DNA of 64,000 bases from Cytobacillus gottheilii (GTDB taxonomy: Bacteria > Bacillota > Bacilli > Bacillales > Cytobacillaceae), in assembly GCF_001636345.1 (NCBI RefSeq), contig NZ_KV440945.1, positions 2,685,354 through 2,749,353 of the forward strand. The letters are read 5' to 3'. The notes beneath the pieces were generated by a model. It was not told where the DNA came from. It saw nothing but the letters and a program-made list of their open reading frames with translations, and searched no databases. Of the stretch, positions 8,513 to 17,216 are shown one piece after another. The stretch's first letter is position 1; each line of letters starts with the position of its first letter. The translations under genes and the position numbers were made by a program.

Positions 8513-9295
8513 GTGATTAGGGAACATATGAATGACATCTTTACACCATTTCTCAAACAAGCTTTAGATGCAACAAATGTCGGGGTGGTAATTACTGATC
8601 CTGAAAAAGATGATAATCCGATCGTCTATATTAATAAAGGCTTTACGAACCTAACCGGCTATACCGAAGAGGATGTTCTTGGGAAAAATTGCCGTTTTCT
8701 CCAGGGAGCAGATACAGAACGTGCTGTTGTTCAATCTATTTCGCAGGGCATCAAAGAAAAAAAGTCCATTCATGTGGACCTTATCAATTACCGTAAGGAT
8801 GGTACACCGTTTCGTAATGAATTAATTATTGATCCAATATATATAGATAATACCGATCGCACTTTTTTTATTGGCGTGCAAAAAGATGTTACTGAACAAT
8901 ACGAAACGAAGCTGGAGCTGGAAGACACACTTAAAGAAGTGCAAAGACTTTCCACCCCTATTGTACCAATTACAAACTCCATTTCGGTTATCCCTCTAAT
9001 CGGTTCCCTCACATTTGAGAGAGTTGAAGTCTTATATAACGAGATTTCGGCTTCAGAAATCATTAGACATAATCAAATTGTCATTATTGATTTATCAGGG
9101 CTCGCCTTTTTTGATGATCAATTCGGAATCAATATTGGAAATATACATAAAATGCTTAATCTGCTCGGTATTGAACTCGTTCTTACTGGTTTTTCACCTA
9201 ATATGGCAGTTTCCACCCAAACATATATCGAACAGTTAAGGAAGATTAAAGTCTATAAAGATATCAAAAGTGCATTGGCAAATCTTGCCGCATAA
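8513..9295 (+). CDS. ytvA: blue-light photoreceptor, LOV-STAS (YtvA)
   Basis: Flavin-binding light sensor that in B. subtilis feeds blue-light signals into the stressosome and sigma-B. Counting from the GTG at 8513 it has 260 residues. The LOV/PAS domain spans about residues 15-125, with the photoactive Cys60 in the diagnostic GKNCRFLQG motif and the FMN-binding NYRKDGTPFRNEL and FIGVQKDVTE strands. A linker helix (about 125-147) follows, then a STAS domain (about 150-255, with IVIIDLSGLAFFDDQ). The GTG is preferred over an upstream ATG because GGGGGAG lies nine bases before it. It stands alone, divergent from the phosphatase gene. I see no clear sigma-B promoter. Confidence 0.93.
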   Translation: MIREHMNDIFTPFLKQALDATNVGVVITDPEKDDNPIVYINKGFTNLTGYTEEDVLGKNCRFLQGADTERAVVQSISQGIKEKKSIHVDLINYRKDGTPFRNELIIDPIYIDNTDRTFFIGVQKDVTEQYETKLELEDTLKEVQRLSTPIVPITNSISVIPLIGSLTFERVEVLYNEISASEIIRHNQIVIIDLSGLAFFDDQFGINIGNIHKMLNLLGIELVLTGFSPNMAVSTQTYIEQLRKIKVYKDIKSALANLAA

Positions 9296-9372
9296 TGAAT
9301 ATGTTTATCTTTCTTTTATAAGTGTATATAAATAGTAAGCTTATACTACACACGATAAAAGGAGGCAAAACC

Positions 9373-9606
9373 ATGTCAGTCTTGCAAAAAATTGCATTAG
9401 TACTCGTAATTATCGGAGCTGTCAATTGGGGGCTCGTTGGTTTCTTCCAATTTGACCTTGTTGCCACTATCTTTGGCGGACAAGAAGCCATTGCTTCACG
9501 TATTGTATATGGATTAGTCGGTATAGCTGGTTTAGTATCCATTGGGCTGTTGTTTAAGCCGGTAACAGCAGAAGAAACAAATCGTTCATATCGAACGAAT
9601 CACTAA
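9373..9606 (+). CDS. DUF378 family membrane protein (YuzA-like)
   Basis: A 77-residue protein with two membrane helices (about residues 6-26 and 43-63) around the family core VIIGAVNWGLVGFFQFDLVA, the diagnostic DUF378 'GAxNWGLVG' motif. Function unknown. The ATG at 9373 follows a perfect AAAGGAGG. A terminator ends the gene, so it is monocistronic unless read through from ytvA 77 bp upstream. Confidence 0.88.
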   Translation: MSVLQKIALVLVIIGAVNWGLVGFFQFDLVATIFGGQEAIASRIVYGLVGIAGLVSIGLLFKPVTAEETNRSYRTNH

Positions 9607-9612
9607 TAGAAA

Positions 9613-9646
9613 GAACCGAGTCGGAATAGCTGGCTCGGTTTTTTTC
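9613..9646 (+). terminator. terminator after DUF378 gene
   Basis: AACCGAG pairs with CTCGGTT (loop TCGGAATAGCTGG) and is followed by TTTTTT. Confidence 0.85.
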
Positions 9647-9737
9647 TGAGTCAAAAAAGAACATATACATGAACCTGGACTATCATAATTGTATATTTCT
9701 TGCTAAACTCCTATTATCTGATTAAAGGAGTTAAAAC

Positions 9738-10208
9738 ATGTCTATTAATATACATTTTGAAGTCAATACCATCGAATATACTGTCTTAGATGAAAGAATA
9801 TCCTATGATTATAGCTATTGGAAACCCTTGATGTCTGTTTTTTTATCCGCTAGCGATGAAATCCAAATACATTGCTGGAGCTCGGATCAGGATGTATTAG
9901 ACGAGCTTTACACAGAGCTTAGTACTGAACTAACATTTAGAGCAGAACACAACATGTCAATCTTCTCAGGAAAACTTACTAAACAAGTGAAAAAATATAT
10001 AATAACAGACTATCTGACACCTTCTAAAAGATTAAAATGGTTTTCTGTATTTCTTAGCAAACATGGTCATTCTACCTTTAATGCAGAGCATTATGGAACT
10101 GAATTCATAGGCTATAAAATAGATACATCCACATTGGAAGAAATAAAAAAGATCCTTCCAAAAGAGATATCAGTTAACACTTGGGTGTCTGAGGATGACC
10201 AAAACTAA
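9738..10208 (+). CDS. hypothetical protein, 156 residues
   Basis: I do not recognise this protein. It is acidic and aromatic-rich, with no signal peptide or membrane segment. The ATG follows a perfect AAAGGAG. The N-terminal part (to about residue 60) looks beta-rich (INIHFEVNTIEYTVLDERIS); the rest is mixed, with many Tyr and Trp residues and two His in SKHGHSTFNAEHYGTEF. It could be a small cytoplasmic protein of the immunity or unknown-function type, but no toxin-like partner lies next to it. It sits in the accessory 7-12 kb stretch with its own likely promoter. Confidence 0.7.
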   Translation: MSINIHFEVNTIEYTVLDERISYDYSYWKPLMSVFLSASDEIQIHCWSSDQDVLDELYTELSTELTFRAEHNMSIFSGKLTKQVKKYIITDYLTPSKRLKWFSVFLSKHGHSTFNAEHYGTEFIGYKIDTSTLEEIKKILPKEISVNTWVSEDDQN

Positions 10209-10295
10209 TTCATTCTTTTAACATTAGTACTCTTTAAGTATTTTTACATGAATGTGGCTACCGAATGAAAATAAAGCCACTATTACAAATTGGAC

Positions 10296-10655
10296 TTAAT
10301 TCTCAAGATATTTATAATTCTCCTTCTCACCTTCTGGCGGGTTAGGTCCAAGCTGCATGATTCCGCTTGTGTCTTCTCCATAAATATAAGTAGAGTTTGG
10401 TTCATCCTCAAATACAATATATGCAAGCTGTTCGCCTTTAAGCGATGTTTCAGTACTCATTTCTTCTATCTTTGCTTCCTTGTATTTAGAAGTAACATAT
10501 TCTTCAACCCTTAACTGTAATTCATTTAATTCTTTTTGCTCTTGGTAAATGTTATAACATATCAAGGCTGCAACAATGATGATAAGACTAGCTAAAAAGG
10601 CAAAAAACAATAACACTATTTTGACTTTTGTACTCAGCTGATTTGTTTGATTCAT
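10296..10655 (-). CDS. DUF3139-like membrane-anchored protein
   Basis: A 119-residue protein with one N-terminal membrane anchor (about residues 11-35, KIVLLFFAFLASLIIIVAAL) and an extracellular domain of about 80 residues. Features resembling DUF3139 are the VEEYVTSKYKEAKIEEM helix, then YIVFEDEPNSTYIYGE (the 'F-x-DEP' motif) and a C-terminal G-P-N-P-P stretch. The family is widespread in Bacillus with no known role. I place the start at the ATG at 10655, behind GGAGGCAGTT, rather than at the in-frame start 21 bp upstream. Confidence 0.68.
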   Translation of the reverse strand: MNQTNQLSTKVKIVLLFFAFLASLIIIVAALICYNIYQEQKELNELQLRVEEYVTSKYKEAKIEEMSTETSLKGEQLAYIVFEDEPNSTYIYGEDTSGIMQLGPNPPEGEKENYKYLEN

Positions 10656-10738
10656 AACTGCCTCCATTTGAATCAAATTGTACCCTTCTGAATCCTTTAA
10701 AAACTTAGATACTTTATATAATTTTTAAACAATAGTAA

Positions 10739-10769
10739 AGACCCCATCAAACAGCAATAGTATTGGGGT
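10739..10769 (-). terminator. possible terminator of the 37-residue gene
   Basis: GACCCCA and TGGGGTC pair around a 17-nt loop; the minus strand continues CTTTACT, a weak T tract. It lies about 80 bp beyond the stop codon of the gene at 10849-10962. Confidence 0.45.
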
Positions 10770-10848
10770 CAACTTTTAAAATTTTTACATCTTGGAAAGA
10801 GCTGTGAATAAAACACTATCTAGGCTAGAAAAATATTTGCACGAAATC

Positions 10849-10962
10849 TTATTGGTCTTTAAGCTTATCTGCTTGTTTTTTCAGCCACTTTTCTCTAGAA
10901 ACCAATCCCCAAAGACCAAATCCTGTCGTTAGAACAATTAGAACAAGGTAGAACCATCCCAT
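10849..10962 (-). CDS. 37-residue single-span membrane peptide
   Basis: A very small gene from an ATG at 10962 to a TAA at 10849, preceded by AAAAGGGGGATTTCT, a strong ribosome binding site. The product begins MGWFYLVLIVLTTGFGLWGL, a single hydrophobic helix, and ends with a basic amphipathic tail (SREKWLKKQADKLKDQ). This is the layout of a small inner-membrane regulatory or type-I toxin-like peptide. I see no antisense RNA gene, so I do not call it a toxin. The family is not recognised. Confidence 0.6.
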   Translation of the reverse strand: MGWFYLVLIVLTTGFGLWGLVSREKWLKKQADKLKDQ

Positions 10963-11087
10963 AGAAATCCCCCTTTTCATCTTCTAACCACCTTAATCTT
11001 ACAGCAATTCCCAAATCCATTCAACCCATCATAATTATTTTTCGAAATTTTCCACCTATTAATTACTCCAAACGACGTTTCTTCTTA

Positions 11088-11128
11088 AAGACACCCCGTT
11101 AATGTCTAACATTTACGGGGTGTCTTTC
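11088..11128 (-). terminator. terminator of the 11167-11613 gene
   Basis: A 12-bp stem (AAGACACCCCGT/ACGGGGTGTCTT) with a 15-nt loop lies about 40 bp past the stop codon. The T tract is short on both strands. Confidence 0.7.
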
Positions 11129-11166
11129 TAGCTTATACTTTTTTAAGGGTTATCTTTTGGTCATGT

Positions 11167-11613
11167 TTAATTTATACTGCAGATGATGTTCGCTGGTATA
11201 CGCACAATTGGATAACCAGCTTCAGTTGGTGTGAGCACTAGCTCAAATCCATCAAACTGGCTAATAAATCCACATGCTGTTTTTAATACTGTGCCATTGT
11301 ATCCTAGATAATTTACCTCAACAAAGCTTCCTGCAGGGTTGTTTGCAAAAAAGTTACGAAGCTGTGCAGTGGTCATACATGCAAGAGGATCTAGTTCTGG
11401 ATCTAGTATTTGCTCAGATTCAACCTCTATTTCTTGTACTGATTCCATTTCTAGTTCGATTGCTTGTTCTGATTCTGGTTCCAGATCTGTAATTGGAAAT
11501 AGCATTGGATTTCTCCAAGCTGGAGGAAAAGGAGCCTTTTTCCCATTTCGCAAAATAGGTTGTTTACTTTGTTTCCATAATCTCCTTTTTTTCATATAGT
11601 TTTCAATCTTCAA
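11167..11613 (-). CDS. hypothetical protein, possible spore-surface protein
   Basis: Unrecognised 148-residue protein in three parts: a strongly basic N-terminus (MKKRRLWKQSKQP, PFPPAWRN), a central acidic linker of repeated Glu/Asp-rich phrases (SEQAIELEMESVQEIEVESE, LDPELDP), and a compact C-terminal domain of about 70 residues (MTTAQLRNFFANNPAGSFVE onward) with two Cys and a predicted beta-strand pattern. A basic-acidic-domain architecture without a signal peptide is common among spore coat proteins; that is an inference only. The start is a TTG at 11613 after AAGGTGATT; an ATG six codons in is the alternative. Confidence 0.6.
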   Translation of the reverse strand: MKIENYMKKRRLWKQSKQPILRNGKKAPFPPAWRNPMLFPITDLEPESEQAIELEMESVQEIEVESEQILDPELDPLACMTTAQLRNFFANNPAGSFVEVNYLGYNGTVLKTACGFISQFDGFELVLTPTEAGYPIVRIPANIICSIN

Positions 11614-11639
11614 TACAAATCACCTTCCTTTTCTTAATA

Positions 11640-11996
11640 TGTTTTATACTATTAATATTTAAAGTTTTTTGTCTATGCTTGTCCCCTTGAATTTTGTCTC
11701 AAAAATAAAATGAGTCATTTTTACATTGTTTGGCAGCTAGACAAAAATAATAGTCTATGAAAATTGGATGTTTTTCTTTATGAGTACCCTATTTGAGTGA
11801 TTTATTAAAACAAACTAAAGTCTAGTGGAATAATGGATATGTGTATGGGGATTAAATAGAAAAAGGCTAATATAAGAAATTCTTTAAAGAAATAGGTAAT
11901 AGTATCCTTAAAATAAAACACTCTGGAAAATGGCGGAAAGATTATTGCATAGTTTGTTGGGGGGGATTTGTGCGAATATGAATTTGACTTATTGTT
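11640..11996. other. AT-rich gap with no recognised gene
   Basis: About 360 bp between the hypothetical gene and the glnA terminator. It is very AT-rich and holds only short frames without ribosome binding sites. It presumably contains the promoter for the minus-strand 11167-11613 gene, but I could not pick out a convincing -35/-10 pair. Confidence 0.5.
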
Positions 11997-12002
11997 CAAA
12001 AA

Positions 12003-12036
12003 TAAAAACCCCTTGATGCTATACGCATCAAGGGAT
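12003..12036 (-). terminator. glnA terminator
   Basis: CCCTTGATGC/GCATCAAGGG with loop GTATA, followed on the minus strand by GGTTTTTATTTTT. It ends the glnRA operon. Confidence 0.92.
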
Positions 12037-12044
12037 TCCACTTA

Positions 12045-13379
12045 TTAATACATTTGCAGGTATTGCTCGCGCTCCCATGGGTGAACTTGAGTGCGGAACA
12101 TATCCCATTCAATTTCTTTTGCTTCAAGGAAGTGTTCAAGGATATGCTCTCCAAGAGCATCAACCATGATTTCATCCTTCTTAAGGTTATCAAGTGCGCT
12201 TGCAAGTGTTGATGGAAGATCAACGATACCTTCTGCTTCGCGCTCTTCTTTGCTCATAACGTAGATGTTGCGGTCTACTGGAGCTGGAGGAGTTAATTTG
12301 TTTTTCACGCCGTCTAAGCCAGCTTTTAATAGAACAGCCATTGCTAGGTACGGGTTAGCAGCAGGGTCTACGCTGCGGACTTCTACGCGAGTACTTACGC
12401 CGCGTGAAGCCGGGATACGGATTAGCGGTGAACGGTTTCTAGCAGACCATGCAACATAACATGGAGCTTCATAACCAGGCACTAAACGCTTGTATGAGTT
12501 AACTGTTGGGTTTGTAACAGCTGTGAAGCTAGGTGCATGCTTGATAATACCAGCGATGAAGTTGCGAGCTGTTTCGCTTAATTGCAATTCGCCATTTTCA
12601 TCGTAGAAAGAGTTTTTACCATCTTTAAATAAAGAAACGTTACAGTGCATACCAGAACCGTTTACACCGAATAATGGTTTTGGCATGAATGTAGCATGCA
12701 ATCCGTGCTTACGAGCGATTGTTTTAACAACTAGCTTGAATGTTTGAATTTGGTCACACGCTGTTAGGGCATCAGCATATTTAAAATCAATTTCATGCTG
12801 TCCAGGTGCAACCTCATGGTGAGATGCTTCAATTTCAAAGCCCATTTCTTCAAGCTCAAGTACGATATCACGGCGGCAGTTTTCACCTAAGTCTGTTGGT
12901 GCAAGGTCAAAATATCCTCCGTTATCGTTTAGCTCAAGTGTTGGTTCACCAGCTTGATCTAATTTGAATAAGAAAAATTCAGGCTCAGGTCCAAGATTGA
13001 AATCAGTGAATCCCAGCTCTTCCATTTCACTTAGAATTCTTCTTAAGTTATTACGAGGATCTCCATCAAAAGGAGTTCCATCTGGGCTATAGATATCACA
13101 GATTAGACGTGCCACTTTTCCTTTTTCAGCTGTCCAAGGGAATACAACCCAAGTGTCAAGATCAGGATATAAGTACATATCAGATTCTTCAATACGCACG
13201 AATCCTTCGATTGAAGATCCGTCAAACATCATTTTGTTATCCAAAGCCTTTTCAAGCTGGCTAATTGGAATCTCAACGTTTTTAATAGTTCCTAAAATGT
13301 CAGTGAACTGCAGGCGGATAAACTTTACATTTTCCTCTTCTGCAATACGTGTAATATCTTCTTTTGTAAATTTTGCCAC
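12045..13379 (-). CDS. glnA: glutamine synthetase, type I
   Basis: ATP-dependent amidation of glutamate to glutamine, the main ammonium assimilation enzyme; it forms a dodecamer. The 444 residues match the Gram-positive GSI-alpha group: [20 protein letters not shown], the metal site [10 protein letters not shown], the ATP-binding [18 protein letters not shown], and the active-site stretch [14 protein letters not shown]. There is no adenylylation-site tail, as expected for this group, where control is by feedback inhibition and by sequestration of GlnR and TnrA. The start is a GTG after GGGAGGAAAAACCA. It lies 38 bp behind glnR and is transcribed with it. Confidence 0.98.
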   Translation of the reverse strand: MAKFTKEDITRIAEEENVKFIRLQFTDILGTIKNVEIPISQLEKALDNKMMFDGSSIEGFVRIEESDMYLYPDLDTWVVFPWTAEKGKVARLICDIYSPDGTPFDGDPRNNLRRILSEMEELGFTDFNLGPEPEFFLFKLDQAGEPTLELNDNGGYFDLAPTDLGENCRRDIVLELEEMGFEIEASHHEVAPGQHEIDFKYADALTACDQIQTFKLVVKTIARKHGLHATFMPKPLFGVNGSGMHCNVSLFKDGKNSFYDENGELQLSETARNFIAGIIKHAPSFTAVTNPTVNSYKRLVPGYEAPCYVAWSARNRSPLIRIPASRGVSTRVEVRSVDPAANPYLAMAVLLKAGLDGVKNKLTPPAPVDRNIYVMSKEEREAEGIVDLPSTLASALDNLKKDEIMVDALGEHILEHFLEAKEIEWDMFRTQVHPWEREQYLQMY

Positions 13380-13417
13380 TGGTTTTTCCTCCCTTAATGA
13401 ATTACAAGTTTAATATT

Positions 13418-13825
13418 TTAATGGAAAAAGCGGGACATATCGCCTTGGCGGGTAGAAGTCCGGTTGAAACGGCCAGCTTGCATCAATTCTTTCCTAAGCA
13501 GCTTTCTCAATTCAGTATCCGTTAACTCCTGTCTCACTTTTTCTTCTTGCTTATTTAGTTCCCCAGAAACAGTTTGATCTTCTTTCACTAAAAACAGCTG
13601 TTTGATGCCAGCCATATTAATGCCCTGATCAATTAAATCTTTAATTTCTAATAGTTTGTCAATGTCGTTTAAAGAATATAATCTTCTGTTTGTGTCAGTT
13701 CTTGCCGGAGAAATCAACTGGTGTTCCTCATAGTAGCGGATCTGACGCGCTGTAAGCTCGGTCAGCTGCATGACGATTCCAATTGGAAAGAGCGGCATGG
13801 AGCGACGAATTTCACTTCCAGTCAA
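13418..13825 (-). CDS. glnR: GlnR nitrogen repressor (MerR family)
   Basis: MerR-type winged-helix repressor of glnRA and other nitrogen genes when glutamine is plentiful; feedback-inhibited GlnA acts as its chaperone. The 135 residues carry the DNA-binding segment [20 protein letters not shown] and [20 protein letters not shown], a short dimer helix, and the conserved C-terminal autoinhibitory tail QGDMSRFFH, which GlnA relieves. The start is a TTG at 13825 behind GGAGGAG. It is the first gene of the operon, with two GlnR operators in its promoter. Confidence 0.97.
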   Translation of the reverse strand: MTGSEIRRSMPLFPIGIVMQLTELTARQIRYYEEHQLISPARTDTNRRLYSLNDIDKLLEIKDLIDQGINMAGIKQLFLVKEDQTVSGELNKQEEKVRQELTDTELRKLLRKELMQAGRFNRTSTRQGDMSRFFH

Positions 13826-13859
13826 TCGTCTCTCCTCCTTTATTTGATTTCATGTGTTT

Positions 13860-13910
13860 ATTATATGTAATGTTAGATTTCCTGTCAACACAATGTTATA
13901 TTTTATGACA
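13860..13910 (-). promoter_or_regulatory. glnRA sigma-A promoter with two GlnR operators
   Basis: Minus strand: -35 TTGACA (13883-13888), exactly 17 bp, -10 TATAAT (13860-13865), a full consensus match. A perfect GlnR/TnrA box (TGTNA-N7-TNACA; here TGTTATATTTTATGACA as read on the plus strand) lies at 13894-13910, upstream of the -35. A one-mismatch copy (13871-13887) covers the -35 and spacer. This is the same two-operator layout as in B. subtilis glnRA. Confidence 0.92.
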
Positions 13911-14019
13911 TAAAAAATTAACACATGATATTTACACATTCTCTTTACCTATTATGTTTTCCTGCAAGGACTGTTATGCTTTGGTTTTTATTCTTTTAGA
14001 TGGTGTGGATAGATTGGTT

Positions 14020-14383
14020 CTGACGGGCTCTTTCGCGTTGCCTTAGTTCCCTTCAGAACCTCTTTTTCATGCTGACGGGCTCTTTGGGTGCTCCTTTGTT
14101 CCCTTCAGGCTCCCTTTTCTCTGCTGACGGGCACTTTCGCCACAACTTAGTTCCCTTCAGGCCCCCTTTTCTCTGCTGACGGCCACTTTCGCCACAACTT
14201 AGTTCCCTTCAGGCTCCCTTTTCTCTGCTGACGGGCACTTTCGCCACAACTTAGTTCCCTTCAGGCTCTATTTTCCCTGCTAACAGGCACTTTCCCCACG
14301 CCATAGTTCCCTTCAGCCACCATTCTATCCGCTGACAGGCACTTTCATCATCCTTTTCTAATCCCATCATTTAAGATCCCACA
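14020..14383. repeat. 52-bp tandem hairpin array, seven units
   Basis: Units begin at 14020, 14072, 14124, 14176, 14228, 14280 and 14332, an exact 52-bp period. The first 37 bp of each (CTGACGGGCACTTTCG ... AGTTCCCTTCAG) is an imperfect inverted repeat: CTGACGGGCACT can pair with AGTTCCCTTCAG at 10 of 12 positions across a 13-nt loop. The remaining 15 bp is pyrimidine-rich. The middle three units are nearly identical; the outer ones, especially the seventh (which loses its right arm), have drifted. It lies between the ynbB terminator and the glnRA promoter. There is no ORF and no unique spacers, so it is not a CRISPR. Confidence 0.9.
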
Positions 14384-14394
14384 TTATGTATGAA

Positions 14395-14425
14395 AAAAAG
14401 ACAGCTGCACGGCAGCTGCCTTTCA
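14395..14425 (-). terminator. ynbB terminator
   Basis: On the minus strand GGCAGCTG-CCGTG-CAGCTGTC forms a short GC-rich stem followed by TTTTTTT. It lies about 12 bp past the ynbB stop codon. Confidence 0.88.
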
Positions 14426-14436
14426 AACATTCCCTT

Positions 14437-15705
14437 TTATAATGATATTAAACCTTTTTCGAGCAATCGATTCAATGCAATGCAGACAGCCATTTTCACA
14501 TGAGAGTATGTCAGTCCGCCTTGAACATAGGCTGCATATGGCGGTCTGATAGGACCGTCCGCAGTTAGTTCTATGCTTGCACCTTGAATAAATGTGCCGG
14601 CTGCCATAATCACATCGTTCTCATAGCCGGGCATGTAGCTTGCGTATGGAGTAACATGCGAATTAATGGGTGATGCAAATTGAATGGCCTGACAAAAGGC
14701 AATCATTTTGTCAGGATCATCGAACTGGACAGCCTGAATGAGGTCTGTTCTTGGTTCATCCCATTTCGGAGTGGCATTCATGCCGAACTTTTCCAAAACT
14801 GCAGCTGTAAAGATTGCACCCTTTAGCGCCTGTCCGACAACATGCGGAGCAAGAAAGAAGCCTTGATACATTTCTTGCAGGCTATATAAAGAAGCTCCTG
14901 CTTCCGCACCAATACCTGGAGAAGTCATTCTATAAGAACAGGCTTCAACCCAATTTTTCTTTCCGACAATATAGCCGCCGGTTTTTGCCAAACCGCCGCC
15001 CGGGTTCTTGATTAAAGATCCAGCCATTAAATCGGCTCCAACATGGCATGGCTCCTGCTCTTCTACAAATTCACCATAGCAGTTATCAACGAATACGACA
15101 ACATCTGGTTTCATTTCTTTTACAAATGTAATCATTTCTTTGATTTGCTGTATTGTAAAGGATGGTCTGGTTGCGTAGCCTTTCGAGCGCTGAATGCCAA
15201 TCATTTTCGTATTAGGCTGAATCGCTTTTTTAACAGCATGATAGTCAATATTTCCTTCATCAGTTAGAGGAACACTATTATATGAAATTCCAAAGTCTTT
15301 TAACGACCCGACTCCATCACCTCTGATTCCGACGATTTCCTCTAAAGTGTCATATGGCTTTCCAGTTATATATAAAAGCTCATCGCCAGGACGCAGTACG
15401 CCAAATAAGGCGATTGAAATGGCGTGTGTTCCTGATATGATCTGCGGACGGACGAGTCCAGCTTCCCCGCCAAACGTTTGCGCATAAATGGCTTCAAGTG
15501 TATCTCTGCCATGATCATCATACCCATATCCAGTTGAAGGGATAAAGTGCGAATCACTAACTTGATGATCCTGGAAGCTTTTTAAGACGCGATATTGGTT
15601 TTCGTCAATCCGCTCATCGATTTTCTTTAGTACAGATGCAATTTGTTCTTCAGCTTCTTTTACGATCGGCTGAATTTTTTCTTGAAATGATAAATGCTGA
15701 AACAT
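14437..15705 (-). CDS. ynbB: PLP-dependent YnbB, methionine gamma-lyase-like
   Basis: A 422-residue fold-type I PLP enzyme of the 'aluminium resistance/methionine gamma-lyase family' clade. Visible features are QTFGGEAGLVRPQIISGTHA (cofactor phosphate-binding region), VVVFVDNCYGEFVEEQEP with the cofactor-stacking aspartate, and the Schiff-base lysine in GSLIKNPGGGLAKTGGYI. Its true substrate is not established. The N-terminal helices (to about residue 50) are typical of the clade. It follows hflX by 11 bp on the same strand, the order kept in B. subtilis, so the two form an operon ended by a strong terminator. Confidence 0.93.
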   Translation of the reverse strand: MFQHLSFQEKIQPIVKEAEEQIASVLKKIDERIDENQYRVLKSFQDHQVSDSHFIPSTGYGYDDHGRDTLEAIYAQTFGGEAGLVRPQIISGTHAISIALFGVLRPGDELLYITGKPYDTLEEIVGIRGDGVGSLKDFGISYNSVPLTDEGNIDYHAVKKAIQPNTKMIGIQRSKGYATRPSFTIQQIKEMITFVKEMKPDVVVFVDNCYGEFVEEQEPCHVGADLMAGSLIKNPGGGLAKTGGYIVGKKNWVEACSYRMTSPGIGAEAGASLYSLQEMYQGFFLAPHVVGQALKGAIFTAAVLEKFGMNATPKWDEPRTDLIQAVQFDDPDKMIAFCQAIQFASPINSHVTPYASYMPGYENDVIMAAGTFIQGASIELTADGPIRPPYAAYVQGGLTYSHVKMAVCIALNRLLEKGLISL

Positions 15706-15716
15706 GGTGTTCTCCT

Positions 15717-16973
15717 CTAGATTTTATATTGTTTTAAGCTGCCCGCTATTTGATGGTCAGCCATGTAAAAACCTTTACACATATATTCTTGTGTTTCTTC
15801 ATTAAAAACGAGTTCGCGCAAGACGGTATCGTTTTTCAGCTGCGACAGAAGCTTGCCCTCACTTGAAGGAACAGATACATGGTATTCTTCCATCATCTGC
15901 AGCATATGCTGTTCGATTTTTTGTTTTAAGAGCAGTCTGTCTTCCCCGTCTAAAGCGCTGATTTGAATCATATCTCTGCCTGAAGTTGGCACAAAATCCG
16001 GATGGACAGCATCCCTTTTGTTATAAACCGTGATTTGCGGAATTTTTTCATCCTCAAGTTCTTCAATCAGCTTTTGCACTGTTTGTTCATGCTGAAAGTA
16101 ATCCGGGTTAGACATATCAACGACATGAATCAGCAGATCAGCTTCCTTCACTTCTTCGAGCGTTGAGCGAAAAGCAGCGATTAACGCAGTCGGCAAATCT
16201 TGTATAAAGCCAACCGTATCTGTCAGCAGTGCAACAAAACCGCTTGGCAGCACAATTTTTCTTGTCATTGGATCTAATGTGGCGAAAAGCTGATTTTCTT
16301 CAAAAGAGTCTGCTTCGGATAGCCTGTTAAATAATGTTGATTTACCGGCATTTGTGTAGCCACCCAGTGCAATTTGAAAAACTTTATTTTTCTTCCTTCG
16401 TTCTCTGTACCGCTCCCGGTGTTTAACAATCGAATCTAATTGCTCTTTAATATCATCGAGCCTGCGACGAATATGACGGCGATCTGATTCCAGTTTTGTC
16501 TCACCAGGTCCTCTAGTTCCAATTCCGCCCCCAAGTCTTGAAAGCTGTGTCCCTTGTCCAGCAAGGCGTGGAAGTATATATTGAAGCTGAGCTAGCTCGA
16601 CCTGCAGCTTCCCTTCACGCGAGCGGGCGCGCGTTGCAAAAATGTCTAAAATAAGCTGTGAGCGATCAATAATTCGTGCAGACACATTGGCAGATAAATT
16701 CCGGACCTGACTTGGCGAAAGCTCATCATTAAAAATAATCAGATCGGCTTCCAGCTCTTCCTGCAGAGCAGAAAGTTCTTCAACTTTGCCTTTGCCGATA
16801 TAAGTAGAGGGGTGCACCCGTTCTCTTTTCTGCGTTAATTCAGCAAGCACTGTACCTTTTGCTGTAGAAGTCAGAGAAGCTAGTTCTTCCATTGAATATG
16901 TAAAATGCAGATCATCCTCTTCTGTCTGGCAGCCTACGAGGATTACTTTTTCACGTTCATTCTTTTGTTCCAT
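15717..16973 (-). CDS. hflX: ribosome-associated GTPase HflX
   Basis: GTPase that binds the large ribosomal subunit and, in the family, splits stalled or hibernating ribosomes under stress. The 418 residues comprise an N-terminal HflX domain (about 1-165, with [12 protein letters not shown] and [11 protein letters not shown]), a glycine-rich linker ([17 protein letters not shown]), and a G domain (about 200-360). The G domain has a P-loop [11 protein letters not shown], switch region [18 protein letters not shown], and NKRD for guanine recognition. The first gene of the hflX-ynbB pair. The ATG follows GGAGACAG. Confidence 0.96.
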   Translation of the reverse strand: MEQKNEREKVILVGCQTEEDDLHFTYSMEELASLTSTAKGTVLAELTQKRERVHPSTYIGKGKVEELSALQEELEADLIIFNDELSPSQVRNLSANVSARIIDRSQLILDIFATRARSREGKLQVELAQLQYILPRLAGQGTQLSRLGGGIGTRGPGETKLESDRRHIRRRLDDIKEQLDSIVKHRERYRERRKKNKVFQIALGGYTNAGKSTLFNRLSEADSFEENQLFATLDPMTRKIVLPSGFVALLTDTVGFIQDLPTALIAAFRSTLEEVKEADLLIHVVDMSNPDYFQHEQTVQKLIEELEDEKIPQITVYNKRDAVHPDFVPTSGRDMIQISALDGEDRLLLKQKIEQHMLQMMEEYHVSVPSSEGKLLSQLKNDTVLRELVFNEETQEYMCKGFYMADHQIAGSLKQYKI

Positions 16974-17216
16974 CTGTCTCCTTCTTTCCTTTCGATTCTG
17001 TGAATATCATATCAGATTATTGTTCTATTCACTAATCCAGATTGTAATTTATGTTTACATTCCCCTTGTCACAGGCAAACATGCAATAAATCTAGGATCT
17101 GCTTGGTTTTAAAATAAAAAATCTTTTTTCTGTAAAAAGCAGTTGTAAAACACATTATACGTGGTAAAATTTATATGTTTGCACACAGAGATATTACAGC
17201 ATAGAGGAGAACGAAG

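Noticed and set aside
11805-12041. 78-codon minus-strand frame near glnA
   Set aside because: It begins inside the glnA terminator, has no ribosome binding site and an AT-driven residue composition.
14020-14383. CRISPR array
   Set aside because: The whole 52-bp unit repeats, including the part that would be spacer. There are no unique spacers of constant length and no cas genes.
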